64,000 bases of DNA from Sinorhizobium psoraleae (GCF_013283645.1 NZ_JABEKV010000004.1:672889-736888); one strand, 5' to 3'; shown: positions 7,706 to 16,305, numbered from the stretch's first letter. The notes: generated from the sequence alone by a model not told the origin. Numbers and translations: made by a program.

Positions 7706-8860
7706 ATGTTTCTGGGCAGCGGCGAGTTGGAAGAGATCACGGCGTTTCGGCGCGCACTGCATCGTCGGCCCGAGCTTTCCGGCGCGGAGGCGGAGACTGC
7801 AAGGTCGGTCGCGGCGGCGCTTGAAGAAGCCGGCGCCGACGAGATCGTCACCGGGCTTGGCGGACACGGCGTGGCGGCGATCTACCGGGGGACCGGCGAG
7901 GGGCCGACGGTGATGATCCGCGCCGAGCTCGACGGGCTGCCGATCGAGGAGGTCTCCGACCTGCCGCACCGCTCGGAGGTTATCGGCAAGGGGCACCTCT
8001 GCGGGCATGACGGGCACATGGCAATCCTGATGGCGTTGGCGAGGGGGCTCGGCCGCTTGCGGCCGGCGCGCGGAAGGGCGATCCTCCTGTTCCAGCCGGC
8101 CGAGGAGAACGGGGCAGGGGCGGCGGCGGTGCTCGCCGATCCGAAGTTTCACGCGCTGAGGCCCGACTTCGTGTTCTCGCTGCACAATTTTCCCGGCCTG
8201 CCGCTTGGTCATGTCGCGCTCGCCGAGGGGCCGGTCAACTGCGCCTCGCGCGGCATGAAGATCACGCTTTCCGGCAAGACGGCGCACGCCTCCTCGCCTG
8301 AGGACGGGATCGCGCCGACCTTTGCGCTGGCGAAGCTCCTTAGCGGCCTGACCGCGCTTGGTGCTGGCGGGGCGCTCGACGAGAATTTCACGCTGGTGAC
8401 AGTGACGCATGCGAAGCTCGGCGAGGAGGCCTTCGGCATCAGCCCCGGCTACGCCGAGATCTGGGCGACGCTGCGCACGCTGACGGACGAGAGGATGGCG
8501 GCGCTGGTGTCGGCTGCGGAGGTTCTCGTCCGCAAGGAGGCCGAGGCGGCGAAGCTCAAGGCGACGATCGGCTACGAGGACGTCTTCCACCAGTGCAGCA
8601 ATGCGGCGCCGGCGGTCGACGAACTCAGGCGGGCGCTCGACGAGGAAGGCGTCAGCCATGATCCGGGCGCGGGCGCGCTGCCGATGAAGGCATCGGAGGA
8701 TTTCGGCCTCTTCGGCCGGGTCGCGCCTTCGGCCATGTTCTTCCTCGGCGCCGGCGAAAACCATCCGCGGCTGCACAATCCGGATTATGATTTTCCCGAC
8801 GCGCTGATCGGCATCGGCGCCCGTGTCTTCATGCGCGCGATCCGCAACCTGGCGGGGTGA
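7706..8860 (+). CDS. M20-family metallo-amidohydrolase
   Basis: 384 residues, full length for the hippurate hydrolase/aminoacylase branch of peptidase family M20, which removes N-acyl groups from amino acids using a di-metal site. Visible motifs are LHRRPELSG at the N-terminus, GHLCGHDGHMAILMALA (metal ligands), FQPAEENGAGA (catalytic Glu-Glu), SGKTAHASSPEDG (dimerisation domain) and FLGAGENHPRLHNPDYDF at the C-terminus. It sits among prophage head genes as cargo, with no metabolic partner beside it. Substrate unknown. Confidence 0.85.
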   Translation: MFLGSGELEEITAFRRALHRRPELSGAEAETARSVAAALEEAGADEIVTGLGGHGVAAIYRGTGEGPTVMIRAELDGLPIEEVSDLPHRSEVIGKGHLCGHDGHMAILMALARGLGRLRPARGRAILLFQPAEENGAGAAAVLADPKFHALRPDFVFSLHNFPGLPLGHVALAEGPVNCASRGMKITLSGKTAHASSPEDGIAPTFALAKLLSGLTALGAGGALDENFTLVTVTHAKLGEEAFGISPGYAEIWATLRTLTDERMAALVSAAEVLVRKEAEAAKLKATIGYEDVFHQCSNAAPAVDELRRALDEEGVSHDPGAGALPMKASEDFGLFGRVAPSAMFFLGAGENHPRLHNPDYDFPDALIGIGARVFMRAIRNLAG

Positions 8861-8900
8861 CTGCAGGCAGCAAGATCGTCGACCCGCGAAAGGGGATGCA

Positions 8901-9173
8901 ATGAGATATGCCGTCCGTAAGTTCGCCCTTTCGTTCGCGTTCGCCGTTGCCAGTGCTGTGGCCGCGCTTTCGGCCGAGGTCGGGGCGGCCACAGGAACAA
9001 ATCAAACGCAGGACGACAGCCTGAAGGAATTCATGGGCGCCAATCCGGATTGCCTGGAGTTCAACGACCAGTGTTCTTTCTGTGCGGTGGTGAACGGCGC
9101 GGCCGAGTGCTCGACGCCGCAGATCGCCTGTGTGAAGCAAAAGATCCGGTGCACCAAGCGGGCGGACAAATAG
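8901..9173 (+). CDS. Small exported six-cysteine protein
   Basis: 90 residues starting MRYAVRKFALSFAFAVASAV, a clear cleavable signal peptide ending near ALSAEVGA. The mature part carries six cysteines (CLEFNDQCSFC, EC, AC, RC), compatible with three disulfides in the periplasm. AGGGG precedes the ATG by six bases. It follows the amidohydrolase gene after 40 bases. No family recognised; compare the other Cys-rich exported protein at 365-610. Confidence 0.6.
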   Translation: MRYAVRKFALSFAFAVASAVAALSAEVGAATGTNQTQDDSLKEFMGANPDCLEFNDQCSFCAVVNGAAECSTPQIACVKQKIRCTKRADK

Positions 9174-9332
9174 GCAAGCGATGTGCCGGCGTCGGCTGCC
9201 GCCTTGACCGGCGTCCGGACCGGGCGTGAATATAGCGGTGCATTTCATCGGGAAAATGGACCGACGGTTCAGCTACCCCTGGGGTTCCCTGGAAACGGCT
9301 CAACTCATCTGCTCGGTCACCGAGGTATGGCA

Positions 9333-9896
9333 ATGGCAGGAAAGACGGAAATCGGCGGCGGACGGCACGGGCGGTTCTGGAGGACGACGCCCTGGGCAAT
9401 CGCAGTGCTCCTGTTGCTGCTGCCCTGGCTGGCGATGCAGTTCACCGATGAAGTGAACTGGGATGTGACCGATTTCACTGTCTTCGGCACGATGCTGTTC
9501 GGTGCTTGCGGCGCCTGGGAACTGGCGGCGAGGATGACGAGCAATAGGGAGTACCGGGCCGCAGTCGGCATAGCGCTCGCGGCAGCATTCCTCCTCATAT
9601 GGATAAACCTTGCCGTCGGCATCATCGGAACCGAGGATAACCCTGCCAACCTGATGTATGGCGGAGTGCTCGCCGTCGGGCTCATCGGCGCCGTCGTCGC
9701 GCGTTTCCAGCCACGTGGAATGGCGCGCGCGTTGATCGCGATGGCGCTCACTCAGGCGTCGATCGCCGTTATCGCGCTGATCGGCGGATTAGGCTCCACG
9801 GGGGCGAGCATCGTCCTGGCCGGGTTCTTCGTCGCGCTGTGGCTCCTGTCGGCCTCGCTGTTTGGCAAAGCGGCGCGGGCGCAAGCTTCCGCTTAG
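9333..9896 (+). CDS. Multi-span inner-membrane protein, unknown function
   Basis: 187 residues from ATG 9333, chosen because GAGG lies seven bases upstream; ATG 9327 is too close to it. About five hydrophobic helices (WAIAVLLLLLPWLAMQF, FTVFGTMLFGACGAWELA, AVGIALAAAFLLIWINLAVG, VLAVGLIGAVVARF, ALIAMALTQASIAVIALIGG, SIVLAGFFVALWLLSASLF). The short Lys/Arg N-terminus suggests it begins in the cytoplasm. It is an integral membrane protein within prophage cargo. Such small membrane proteins occur widely in rhizobia, but I cannot assign a role. Confidence 0.6.
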   Translation: MAGKTEIGGGRHGRFWRTTPWAIAVLLLLLPWLAMQFTDEVNWDVTDFTVFGTMLFGACGAWELAARMTSNREYRAAVGIALAAAFLLIWINLAVGIIGTEDNPANLMYGGVLAVGLIGAVVARFQPRGMARALIAMALTQASIAVIALIGGLGSTGASIVLAGFFVALWLLSASLFGKAARAQASA

Positions 9897-10071
9897 GTTC
9901 GCCCCGGCTACCGCTTTCATCCTTTGCGGTCCGAGACCGCGGTACGAGGATCGATGAGTCATGTTTGGCGACGTGTGGCGTCGCTCATCTTAGCAAACAG
10001 TGACGAAACCAGCATCCCGCCCGTCTCCATATGCGGGCGGGGCGTGGGCTTCGCGCAACAAGGAGAGTTTT

Positions 10072-10440
10072 ATGTATCCTTTCTTGATCAAACGGCGACT
10101 GAAGAAGGTTGGCCGCAAGCTGGGTAAGTCTATGTTCAACGACACCCTCAACCCGGATGAAGCCTATGCGGATCGCATAGCGCGAGACTTCGGCATCGAA
10201 TGGCACGATGCCCGTGATGCGTACCATCAGAATCCGGGGTTCTGGGAAGAGTCCTACAAGGAAGATCCGGTGGGTTCCCCCGGCGGCCCGGCAATGGCAC
10301 CGTCGGAGCGTACGTCTCGACTACCTGCCGCGACTGTACCACCCGACGGCGTCTCTTCACCGGAGAAGAGCGGCATTTGGGATAAGCTGTTTCCCGGCAG
10401 AGTTTCCCTCAGGCGGGCGCAAGACGACTGGCGCGAATGA
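10072..10440 (+). CDS. Hypothetical prophage protein (122 aa)
   Basis: Begins at ATG 10072 after the excellent AAGGAGAG ribosome site. The product starts MYPFLIKRRLKKVGRKLGKS, strongly basic, with an acidic/aromatic middle (IARDFGIEWHDARDAYHQNPGFWEESY) and a Pro/Ser-rich tail. No signal or membrane segment. Unknown family; cargo region between portal and scaffold. Confidence 0.5.
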   Translation: MYPFLIKRRLKKVGRKLGKSMFNDTLNPDEAYADRIARDFGIEWHDARDAYHQNPGFWEESYKEDPVGSPGGPAMAPSERTSRLPAATVPPDGVSSPEKSGIWDKLFPGRVSLRRAQDDWRE

Positions 10441-10481
10441 TGCCAATGCGGGTCACGGAGAACCGCACGCTTTTCCTCGAG

Positions 10482-10778
10482 CTAGACCCCGCGGGTGAAG
10501 CTCAGATAGGCGACAAGGCAAAGCAGCCAGAAGAGCGCACCGGCAAACTTGCTCATGGTGGAACTGAGAAGGAAGCGGCCGGACGGAAGGCGCTTGAAAC
10601 CCAGCCAGTTGAAGGCGATGTCGTCAGTATAGATTTCTTCGACTTTCACTCTACCGAAACTGACCAGCGGCACGACGATGCGCGCCGTCCGATGCAGGAA
10701 AAACTCGACGATGAGAAGGTCGAGGATATCGAGGATGAGGCCGACGACAGCATCGAACGCGAAGCCGATTTTCTTCAT
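10482..10778 (-). CDS. Small membrane protein (98 aa), antisense cargo
   Basis: 98 residues with hydrophobic segments at both ends (AFDAVVGLILDILDLLIVEFF and FAGALFWLLCLVAYLSF) and a basic, polar middle. Starts MKKIGFAFDA at 10776-10778. It faces the surrounding + strand genes. Likely inserted in the inner membrane; function unknown. Confidence 0.5.
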   Translation of the reverse strand: MKKIGFAFDAVVGLILDILDLLIVEFFLHRTARIVVPLVSFGRVKVEEIYTDDIAFNWLGFKRLPSGRFLLSSTMSKFAGALFWLLCLVAYLSFTRGV

Positions 10779-10980
10779 GTTTCAGGGACCCATTGGCGAA
10801 ATTGCCGGATACAAACTTGATGCTCCAGCGGTCGTCGGGTTTTGAGGAACCTCTCCACAAGGACGATGCTGCGCATGCAAATGGGTAGTCCAGAACAAAA
10901 CAGGAATCAATCCTGCCGTGTAGCGATTTTTTGGCACGGGAGCGCGCACGGCGCGGATCCTTCACGGGAGGCAACGTGAC

Positions 10981-11217
10981 ATGAAACCAGAGGAAAGGGC
11001 TGCCGCGGCGCGGGCGCTCATAGACAATCCGCTGTTCGATCGGCTGATGGACGAATTGGAAGCGGCGGCGATCAACGGCTGCATCAATGCGAAGACTACA
11101 GACCACGAGACGCGCGCGGCCTTTGCGGCGGAGGCGCGGGCGATCCGGAATTTCCGCGGCAAGCTCAGGTTCCTGACGGAGCAAGCCGGGGCCGAGGGAA
11201 CGAGCGCGCCGGCGTAA
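10981..11217 (+). CDS. Small helical phage protein before the scaffold gene
   Basis: 78 residues, almost all helical (MKPEERAAAARALIDNPLFD onward), with GGAGG nine bases before the ATG. Proteins of this length and composition commonly precede the scaffold gene in short-tailed phages of alphaproteobacteria. It is probably a true phage gene rather than cargo, although its exact role is unknown. Confidence 0.6.
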   Translation: MKPEERAAAARALIDNPLFDRLMDELEAAAINGCINAKTTDHETRAAFAAEARAIRNFRGKLRFLTEQAGAEGTSAPA

Positions 11218-11417
11218 CGCGTATCATGGGCGGCGCGCCCGATGGCGCTTCGCCGTTGGCCGGTTTTATTGTCGGTTTGATTCAGGAAACCGATGTAGCC
11301 GTTTGAATTATCTCAAGGATTTCGCGAAGGGGCGTCTGCCGTTTCGCCGAGGTCCCTCTCTTTAGCGCATTTTGGGCGAATCCCACTTCGCCTGAAAATG
11401 CTTTGAAAGGTCATTCC

Positions 11418-12368
11418 ATGATGAACGATAGTGCCAACCTGCCTTTCGGCGGGAGCAAAACCGTTGACGGATCGCTCGAGCCTGCAAGTTTCGACGACCT
11501 CGATTTCCGGGAGTTGCACGAGGCCAATCCGGACGACGAGGGTGAAGAGGCGTGGGGCGCAACGACCACGGAATACGCCGATGAGGATGACGATCCTGAC
11601 ACCCAAGGCGACGAGCCGGGCCTCGATGACGAGGAGCCGGCCAACGAAGCCGAGGATCTGGTCGTGACGCTCAAGGGCGGCGAGCAGGTTCCGCTTGAGG
11701 AACTGAAGCTCGGCTACATGCGCGACCGCGACTACCGCCACAAGACCCAGGACCTTGCCAATGGGCGCCGGGCACTGGAAACGATGAGCAGCCGTGTCGC
11801 GGCCACCGCCAACGCCGTTGCCGAACTCATCGCCGGCCAGATCCCGGACGAGCCGCCGGAGGAACTGAGGCTCTACGATCCGCAGGCCTATCAGCGCCAA
11901 TGGGCGCTGCACCGGGCGGGGCTGGAACAGCTCTCCCAGGTGATGGCGCTTGGCGATGAGCCGGCAAGCGTCACGGCGGAACTTCAGGCCGCGGCGAACG
12001 AGGAGAGGCTCGAGGCGGAGAATGCCAGGCTTCTCGAAGCCTTCCCCGAGACGGGACACGACGAGGGGCGGCACGCCTTCTTCGCCGATGCCTTCGAGAC
12101 GGCGCGCGAGCTCGGCTTCTCCGACGAGGAGGTGCGCGAGGCTGTCGACCATCGGCTTTTCAAGCTGGCGCACTACGCCCGGCTCGGCCTCATCGCCGAA
12201 CGCTCGCGGGCGAAGGCCTTGCAGAAAGTGGCCGCGGCCCCCGCCGCAGCGCCGCGCATGAAGGCGAGAAACCAGGCGCAGCGCCACCAGCGCCAAAGTC
12301 GCGAGGCGATGCAGCGGCTGGCAAGGACCGGCTCGATCCGCGACGCGATGGCGGTCGATTTCGAGTAG
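11418..12368 (+). CDS. Phage scaffolding protein
   Basis: 316 residues. The very acidic N-terminus (PDDEGEEAW, DEDDDPDTQGDEPGLDDEEP) is followed by a Lys/Arg-containing helical coiled-coil body and a basic C-terminus (KARNQAQRHQRQSREAMQRL). This is the charge profile of head scaffolds, which guide capsid assembly and then leave the prohead. ATG 11418 follows GAAAGG. Located directly before the major capsid gene, as expected. Confidence 0.75.
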   Translation: MMNDSANLPFGGSKTVDGSLEPASFDDLDFRELHEANPDDEGEEAWGATTTEYADEDDDPDTQGDEPGLDDEEPANEAEDLVVTLKGGEQVPLEELKLGYMRDRDYRHKTQDLANGRRALETMSSRVAATANAVAELIAGQIPDEPPEELRLYDPQAYQRQWALHRAGLEQLSQVMALGDEPASVTAELQAAANEERLEAENARLLEAFPETGHDEGRHAFFADAFETARELGFSDEEVREAVDHRLFKLAHYARLGLIAERSRAKALQKVAAAPAAAPRMKARNQAQRHQRQSREAMQRLARTGSIRDAMAVDFE

Positions 12369-12390
12369 CCCGCTCGCAGGGAGTTTTGCA

Positions 12391-12508
12391 CGCCCCTCAT
12401 CCGGCCTGCCGGCCACCTTCTCCCCGCCTGCGGGGCGAAGGAGACGCGTGGCGGTGCCTCGCCCAATTCTCCCCGCGTGCAGGGAGAGAGGGTCGGGCGA
12501 GGGGCAAG
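12391..12508. repeat. RIME-like rhizobial palindromic repeat
   Basis: GC-rich interspersed element starting CGCCCCTCATCCGGCCTGCC, with inverted TCTCCCCG/CGGGG stems. Related copies occur at 54100-54236 and 56779-56889. These mosaic elements are typical of rhizobial chromosomes. This one sits inside the prophage, between scaffold and capsid genes. Confidence 0.7.
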
Positions 12509-12604
12509 CCGGGCTGACACCGATCATTTCAACGACATCAAGGCTTTTCCCGCGTGAACTCCACGCGCGGGCGGCCGATCTCATTTTCACAGAAGGACCA
12601 GAAA

Positions 12605-13600
12605 ATGGCAGTTCTCACCAATACGTTCCAGACCACCCAGGCCGTCGGCAACCGCGAGGAGCTTTCCGACGTCGTATCGCGCATCACGCCGGAAGATACG
12701 CCGATCTACTCGCTGATCGAAAAAGGCAAGTGCACCACCTATCATCCGGAATGGGAGACGGACGAACTGGCCGCGCCAGGCGCCAATATCCGCGAGGAAG
12801 GCGAGGAATACGCCTTCGGCGCGATCACGCCGCCGACGCGGCTCGGCAACTACACCCAGATCATGCGCAAGGACTGGATCATCTCCGCCACGCAAGAGGT
12901 GACGGCGGAGGCCGGCAACGTGCAGAAGCGCAAGTACCAGAAGCTGAAGAAGGGCGTCGAGATCCGCAAGGACGTGGAATTTGCGATCGCCGACACCAAT
13001 GCCTCCGTCAGCGGCGCCACCCGCGAGTTCGGCTCACTCAGCACCTGGCTCACCTCCAACGTCTCACGCGGCGCCGGCGGCGCCAATGGCGGGTTCAATG
13101 CAGCCACCGGCCTGACGGTGGCGCCGACCGACGGCACGCAGCGCCCGTTCACCAAGGCGATCCTCGATACGGTGATGCAGCAGGGCTACCAGAACGGCGC
13201 GAACTTCCGCCATGTCTCGGTCTCGCCCTATGTCAAATCCGTGTTCGTCACCTTCATGTCCGACAGCAATGTCGCGCCGTTCCGCTATGCGGTTTCGCAG
13301 GGCGGCGAGCGCAACACCATCGTCGCGACGGCGGACTATTATGAAGGCCCGTTCGGCACGGTGATGATCCATCCGAACCGGGTGCAGGCGGTGAGCGCCG
13401 GGCTCGCGCGCAACGCCTTCTTCATCGACACCGACATGCTCTCCTTCCTGTGGCTGCGCCAGATCCAGGAGGACCGCGACGTCGCCAAGACCGGCGACGC
13501 CGACAAGGGCGTCATCATCGGCGAGGGCGCGCTGAAGGTGCACAACGAAAAGGGCCTCGGGGTTGCTGCCGATCTCTTCGGATTGAGCGACGCAAGCTGA
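12605..13600 (+). CDS. Major capsid protein (DUF5309 / SU10-like)
   Basis: 331 residues, HK97-fold capsid of the DUF5309/SU10 type. Recognisable features are TNTFQTTQAVGNREELSDVV and ITPEDTPIYSLI at the N-terminus, NYTQIMRKDWIISATQE in the middle, and TADYYEGPFGTVMIHPNR near the end. ATG 12605 with AGAAGGA upstream. It builds the icosahedral shell. Intact, immediately after the scaffold gene, and followed by a strong hairpin. Confidence 0.85.
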   Translation: MAVLTNTFQTTQAVGNREELSDVVSRITPEDTPIYSLIEKGKCTTYHPEWETDELAAPGANIREEGEEYAFGAITPPTRLGNYTQIMRKDWIISATQEVTAEAGNVQKRKYQKLKKGVEIRKDVEFAIADTNASVSGATREFGSLSTWLTSNVSRGAGGANGGFNAATGLTVAPTDGTQRPFTKAILDTVMQQGYQNGANFRHVSVSPYVKSVFVTFMSDSNVAPFRYAVSQGGERNTIVATADYYEGPFGTVMIHPNRVQAVSAGLARNAFFIDTDMLSFLWLRQIQEDRDVAKTGDADKGVIIGEGALKVHNEKGLGVAADLFGLSDAS

Positions 13601-13625
13601 GCGTAGCGGACTACTCCCCGGTTCC

Positions 13626-13652
13626 ATCACCCCTGTCCAACACAGGGGTGAT
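13626..13652 (+). terminator. Hairpin after the capsid gene
   Basis: A perfect 11-bp stem, ATCACCCCTGT and ACAGGGGTGAT, around the five-base loop CCAAC, 25 bases after the capsid stop. There is no T run, so it may be an mRNA-stabilising or partial-termination hairpin rather than a strict terminator. It marks the left edge of the 13.6-18.8 kb cargo block. Confidence 0.55.
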
Positions 13653-13669
13653 CATTGCAGGAGATGCAG

Positions 13670-14116
13670 ATGGACAAGAGCAACATCAGGAAGCGCATAA
13701 AGCTCCACTTCGATGGAGAGCGCTTAACGGCGACCGAGAACGGCAGACATGCTGGCTCCTGGGCTGGGGTGAGCGGCAAAGAGGGTCTTCAAAAGCCGAA
13801 TTTGCAGCACTTAGGGAATGAGGGCCCGATACCCGAGAGTGTATATTCAGTTGGACAACTGCAGTATCCGCCGGAAAAGGGTACTTGGGATCGGTTGTGG
13901 GGGCGCATGCACCACGGTACTTGGCCCGGTCTTGAAGCCGCGTGGGGGAACTCAAGAGCATGGCTAAAGCACAAATCCGGCGAGAACCCGGTCTTCCACT
14001 ACCGGGGCAAAGACGGCTTCTCCATTCATGGCGGCGCCGAGGCGGGTTCGGCCGGATGTATTGATCTCACGGATCAAATGGATAGCTTCGCAGACTTTTA
14101 CAGAAAAACGGGGTAG
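13670..14116 (+). CDS. L,D-transpeptidase-like protein (DUF2778/Tlde1-like)
   Basis: 148 residues. The C-terminal part has FSIHGGAEAGSAGCIDL, the H...S-x-GC-I active-site pattern of L,D-transpeptidase-fold enzymes, including DUF2778/Tlde1 effectors that act on peptidoglycan tetrapeptides. The N-terminal half (LHFDGERLTATENGRHAGSWAGVSG) fits the beta-rich start of DUF2778. No signal peptide. GGAG lies eight bases before ATG 13670. Being in a prophage it could act in entry, lysis or as a weapon. Lower GC than the capsid gene suggests a separate origin. Confidence 0.65.
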   Translation: MDKSNIRKRIKLHFDGERLTATENGRHAGSWAGVSGKEGLQKPNLQHLGNEGPIPESVYSVGQLQYPPEKGTWDRLWGRMHHGTWPGLEAAWGNSRAWLKHKSGENPVFHYRGKDGFSIHGGAEAGSAGCIDLTDQMDSFADFYRKTG

Positions 14117-14131
14117 TCCGCGGATCTGATC

Positions 14132-14320
14132 GTGTCCTACCCCAACTACGACCCAGCATCGGACCCGGCGATCCAGTTTATACTAAGAAAGCAGTCAAGA
14201 GAGCAGCCAGAGATGAGGAGTCCGAGCGAAGAAAATCGATGGGAACCGGATCCAGCGTCAGAAACCCGACGTCCTTTCGGCGGTCTTTCGCTAAGGGATG
14301 CACTCAGGATTTTTGAGTGA
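14132..14320 (+). CDS. Hypothetical 62-residue protein
   Basis: Starts at GTG 14132, 15 bases after the transpeptidase-like gene, without a clear ribosome site. Soluble and polar (MSYPNYDPASDPAIQFILRK onward), ending GGLSLRDALRIFE. It may be the partner of the preceding gene, or a chance frame. No family recognised. Confidence 0.35.
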   Translation: MSYPNYDPASDPAIQFILRKQSREQPEMRSPSEENRWEPDPASETRRPFGGLSLRDALRIFE

Positions 14321-14352
14321 CGTTCGGCCTTGGTGCCAGCAGCCGGCTGACG

Positions 14353-14402
14353 TGTGAATATTTTCCTTCTCTCCTTGCGGTTGTTCCCGTAATGTTCTAT
14401 TG
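14353..14402 (+). promoter_or_regulatory. Promoter of the first family member (shared element)
   Basis: TGTGAATAT at 14353-14361, CTTGCG at 14374-14379, 17 bases, then CTATTG at 14397-14402. It resembles the rhizobial housekeeping promoter CTTGAC-N17-CTATAT. The same layout precedes the other two paralogous genes. Confidence 0.55.
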
Positions 14403-14450
14403 CTTGGCGGATTTCGCGTAATTTTTGATGTCGGGGGCTGCAGAGGGGGA

Positions 14451-15131
14451 ATGAAGAACTGGTTGCTGGGCACCCTCTATTTTTTTGTCGTGCTGTCGAT
14501 CCTGGGCGGTGTGGCTTTAGGTGGCGCGATGCTTTGGTCCTCCTATCCTTATGGATATGAGGACCAAAGCCGCGCGGCCATTTGCAAGAGAAGCGCGGGG
14601 ACGGCGCCCGAATGTGCGATGTTGCCAGAAAGCGCCGAGAAGGTGCTTGATGCCTTGCTTGCCTGTGACAACGACTTCTTCGAAGTTTTGAAGGAGGAAA
14701 GGGCGGCATTCGGCCGCGTCCCCGAGATTGTCCACATCAACAGGTACGGTTATCGCCGAACACACGTCGCTTTCGCTAAACCGATCGAAGCCTATGGTCT
14801 TCGCCTGACCGCCTACACGCAAGTCGCCGTCGACTCGGACCACGGATGGGCGCCGACGCAGTACGCTTGGGGGTTTCAAGTAATAGCGCTGCCAAAGGAC
14901 GTCGCAAAGGCGATAGAGTTGCGGCGCCCGCAAATCGAAAAATTCAGAGAATACTATGGCGGGTGGCTGCAGGAGAGTGCGTTTGGAGCGCCGGTCAGCT
15001 TTATGATCCATGCCCGCCCGGATGAGCTCTTTCCGGGAACGTATCTCGAATGCAACGCGGGAGAGGAGGCTTCGGCGAAGATGGGGAAACTACCCCGGGT
15101 TTCGAAGCTTTTCCAGGTTTATGGCATGTGA
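14451..15131 (+). CDS. Membrane-anchored member of a prophage paralog family (copy A)
   Basis: 226 residues. N-terminal hydrophobic segment (WLLGTLYFFVVLSILGGVAL), then the family domain: KVLDALLACDNDFFEVLKEE, ERAAFG, KPIEAYGLRLTAYTQ, WGFQVIALPKDVAKAIE, and LFPGTYLECN near the end. The domain is exported or membrane-tethered and has conserved Cys. It recurs in copies B (15347-16091) and C (16527-17654, two domains). Its own promoter lies upstream and the ribosome site is AGAGGGGGA. No known family comes to mind; function unknown. Confidence 0.65.
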   Translation: MKNWLLGTLYFFVVLSILGGVALGGAMLWSSYPYGYEDQSRAAICKRSAGTAPECAMLPESAEKVLDALLACDNDFFEVLKEERAAFGRVPEIVHINRYGYRRTHVAFAKPIEAYGLRLTAYTQVAVDSDHGWAPTQYAWGFQVIALPKDVAKAIELRRPQIEKFREYYGGWLQESAFGAPVSFMIHARPDELFPGTYLECNAGEEASAKMGKLPRVSKLFQVYGM

Positions 15132-15252
15132 GTTGTCCAATTTCCGAGGAAGGCCCGTCCCGCGCTGTTACCGGCGTAGACATGTCGACGCTAATGTAGC
15201 CCCTCTCTTACGCGAACGCGACGCGCTTTAGTGTCCACGCGGCGTGCCGGGT

Positions 15253-15303
15253 TGTGAATATATTCACTTTCTTATCCTGCGTGTGTCATGAAATGTTCTA
15301 TCC
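15253..15303 (+). promoter_or_regulatory. Promoter of copy B (shared element)
   Basis: TGTGAATAT at 15253-15261, CCTGCG at 15276-15281, 16 bases, CTATCC at 15298-15303, with TGTTCTAT spanning the -10 region as in copy A. The start codon lies about 45 bases downstream, as in copy A. Confidence 0.5.
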
Positions 15304-15346
15304 CGCAACGATTTTGTAGAGGGGGCGCAAGACGCCAGGAGAACGC

Positions 15347-16091
15347 ATGAGAAACTGGTTTTTGCGCATCCTCTATCTATTTGCTGGCGTCTTCGGGCTA
15401 TTCCTCGTTCTGGGCGTCATGGTCTTCGCTACAATCGATCCATACTCGGACGAGGACATGAGTCGAGGCGGCATTTGTGAAAGAAGCGGAGATGTGGCAC
15501 CAGAGTGCGCCATGCCGCCCGAGGACCCGGATAAGGTGCTTGACGCCTTGCTTGCCTGCGACGCCGGCTTCTTCAAGGTCCTCGCAGAAGAGAGGGCGGC
15601 TTTTGGGCGGACGGAAATTCAGCCGCTCGCCTACAACATGCTCGATTCCGAAGAGCCACGAGCAACTTTCGTGAGGTTCCGCGAGCCGGTGGAGGCTTAC
15701 GGACTCCACCTGATCGGTTACCTGCAGGAGATGGATCCAAGCAACGTAAGTTGGGGTTTTCATGCGACCGAGAAGCCGGCCGACGTCGCGAGGGCAATCG
15801 AAGCACGGCACCCGGAGAAGGGCAGATTCAGCCAGCATGGCAACTCCTGGCGGCCGGAGGTATCGACGGCCAACGCGCCCCGCCAATGGAATCGTTATCA
15901 GCCCACCGAGCGAGGCCCTTCTTCCCGGAACGAGCCTTTATTGCCACCGCGCCCGGGGGACGGGTGCGATGGAAGAATTGCCCGATGGTTTCGATCTGTT
16001 ACTGTCGCAAGGATTGGCAACGAATTTTGTCCGAAGGTTCGACGCGTTCACTGCTGCTGTCGAGAAGACGATTTTCGATTTCGCGCGATAA
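15347..16091 (+). pseudogene. Paralog family copy B, frameshifted
   Basis: Opens like copy A (MRNWFLRILYLFAGVFGLFL), with KVLDALLACDAGFFKVLAEE, ERAAFG, EPVEAYGLHLIGYLQ and WGFHATEKPADVARAIEARH. After about position 15850 the similarity moves to the +1 frame, where PPSEALLPGTSLYC matches the RPDELFPGTYLEC end of copy A. As sequenced, the original frame continues out of register to 16177. A one-base indel between about 15850 and 15885 explains this. The first 165 residues could still make a truncated exported protein. Confidence 0.6.
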
Positions 16092-16254
16092 TTGCGGTAA
16101 TCGTTGGCGTCAGACCTGACGATGGCATCGGGGCGAAGTGGCTCCCCCGATTGAGACGTTGGAATTGCCCAAGATAACAAATGTGCAGTGCGGCGCCACC
16201 GCCGGCATGACCGGCGGCATGAATGCCCCGCCGGCACATCGCTCCTTGCCCGGC

Positions 16255-16305
16255 TATGAATATTCTCCGCGCGACTCTTGCGTGCGTTCTCTGTTTGTTC
16301 TACAA
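16255..16305 (+). promoter_or_regulatory. Promoter-like element of copy C, in a 435-base gap
   Basis: TATGAATAT at 16255-16263, CTTGCG at 16277-16282, 17 bases, CTACAA at 16300-16305, aligned with the elements of copies A and B. Here the start codon is 220 bases further on, and the gap 16092-16526 holds no other gene I can support, so the original leader or first exported segment may have been lost. Confidence 0.45.

Noticed and set aside
7380..7913. Possible gene of 177 codons after the immunity gene
   Set aside because: Runs 200 bases into the amidohydrolase gene, has no ribosome site, and its arginine/serine-rich product looks random.
7559..8992. Long minus-strand reading frame over the M20 gene
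   Set aside because: Composition (RRR, HRQR, ADQR stretches) is that of an antisense frame in high-GC DNA; the + strand gene is unambiguous.
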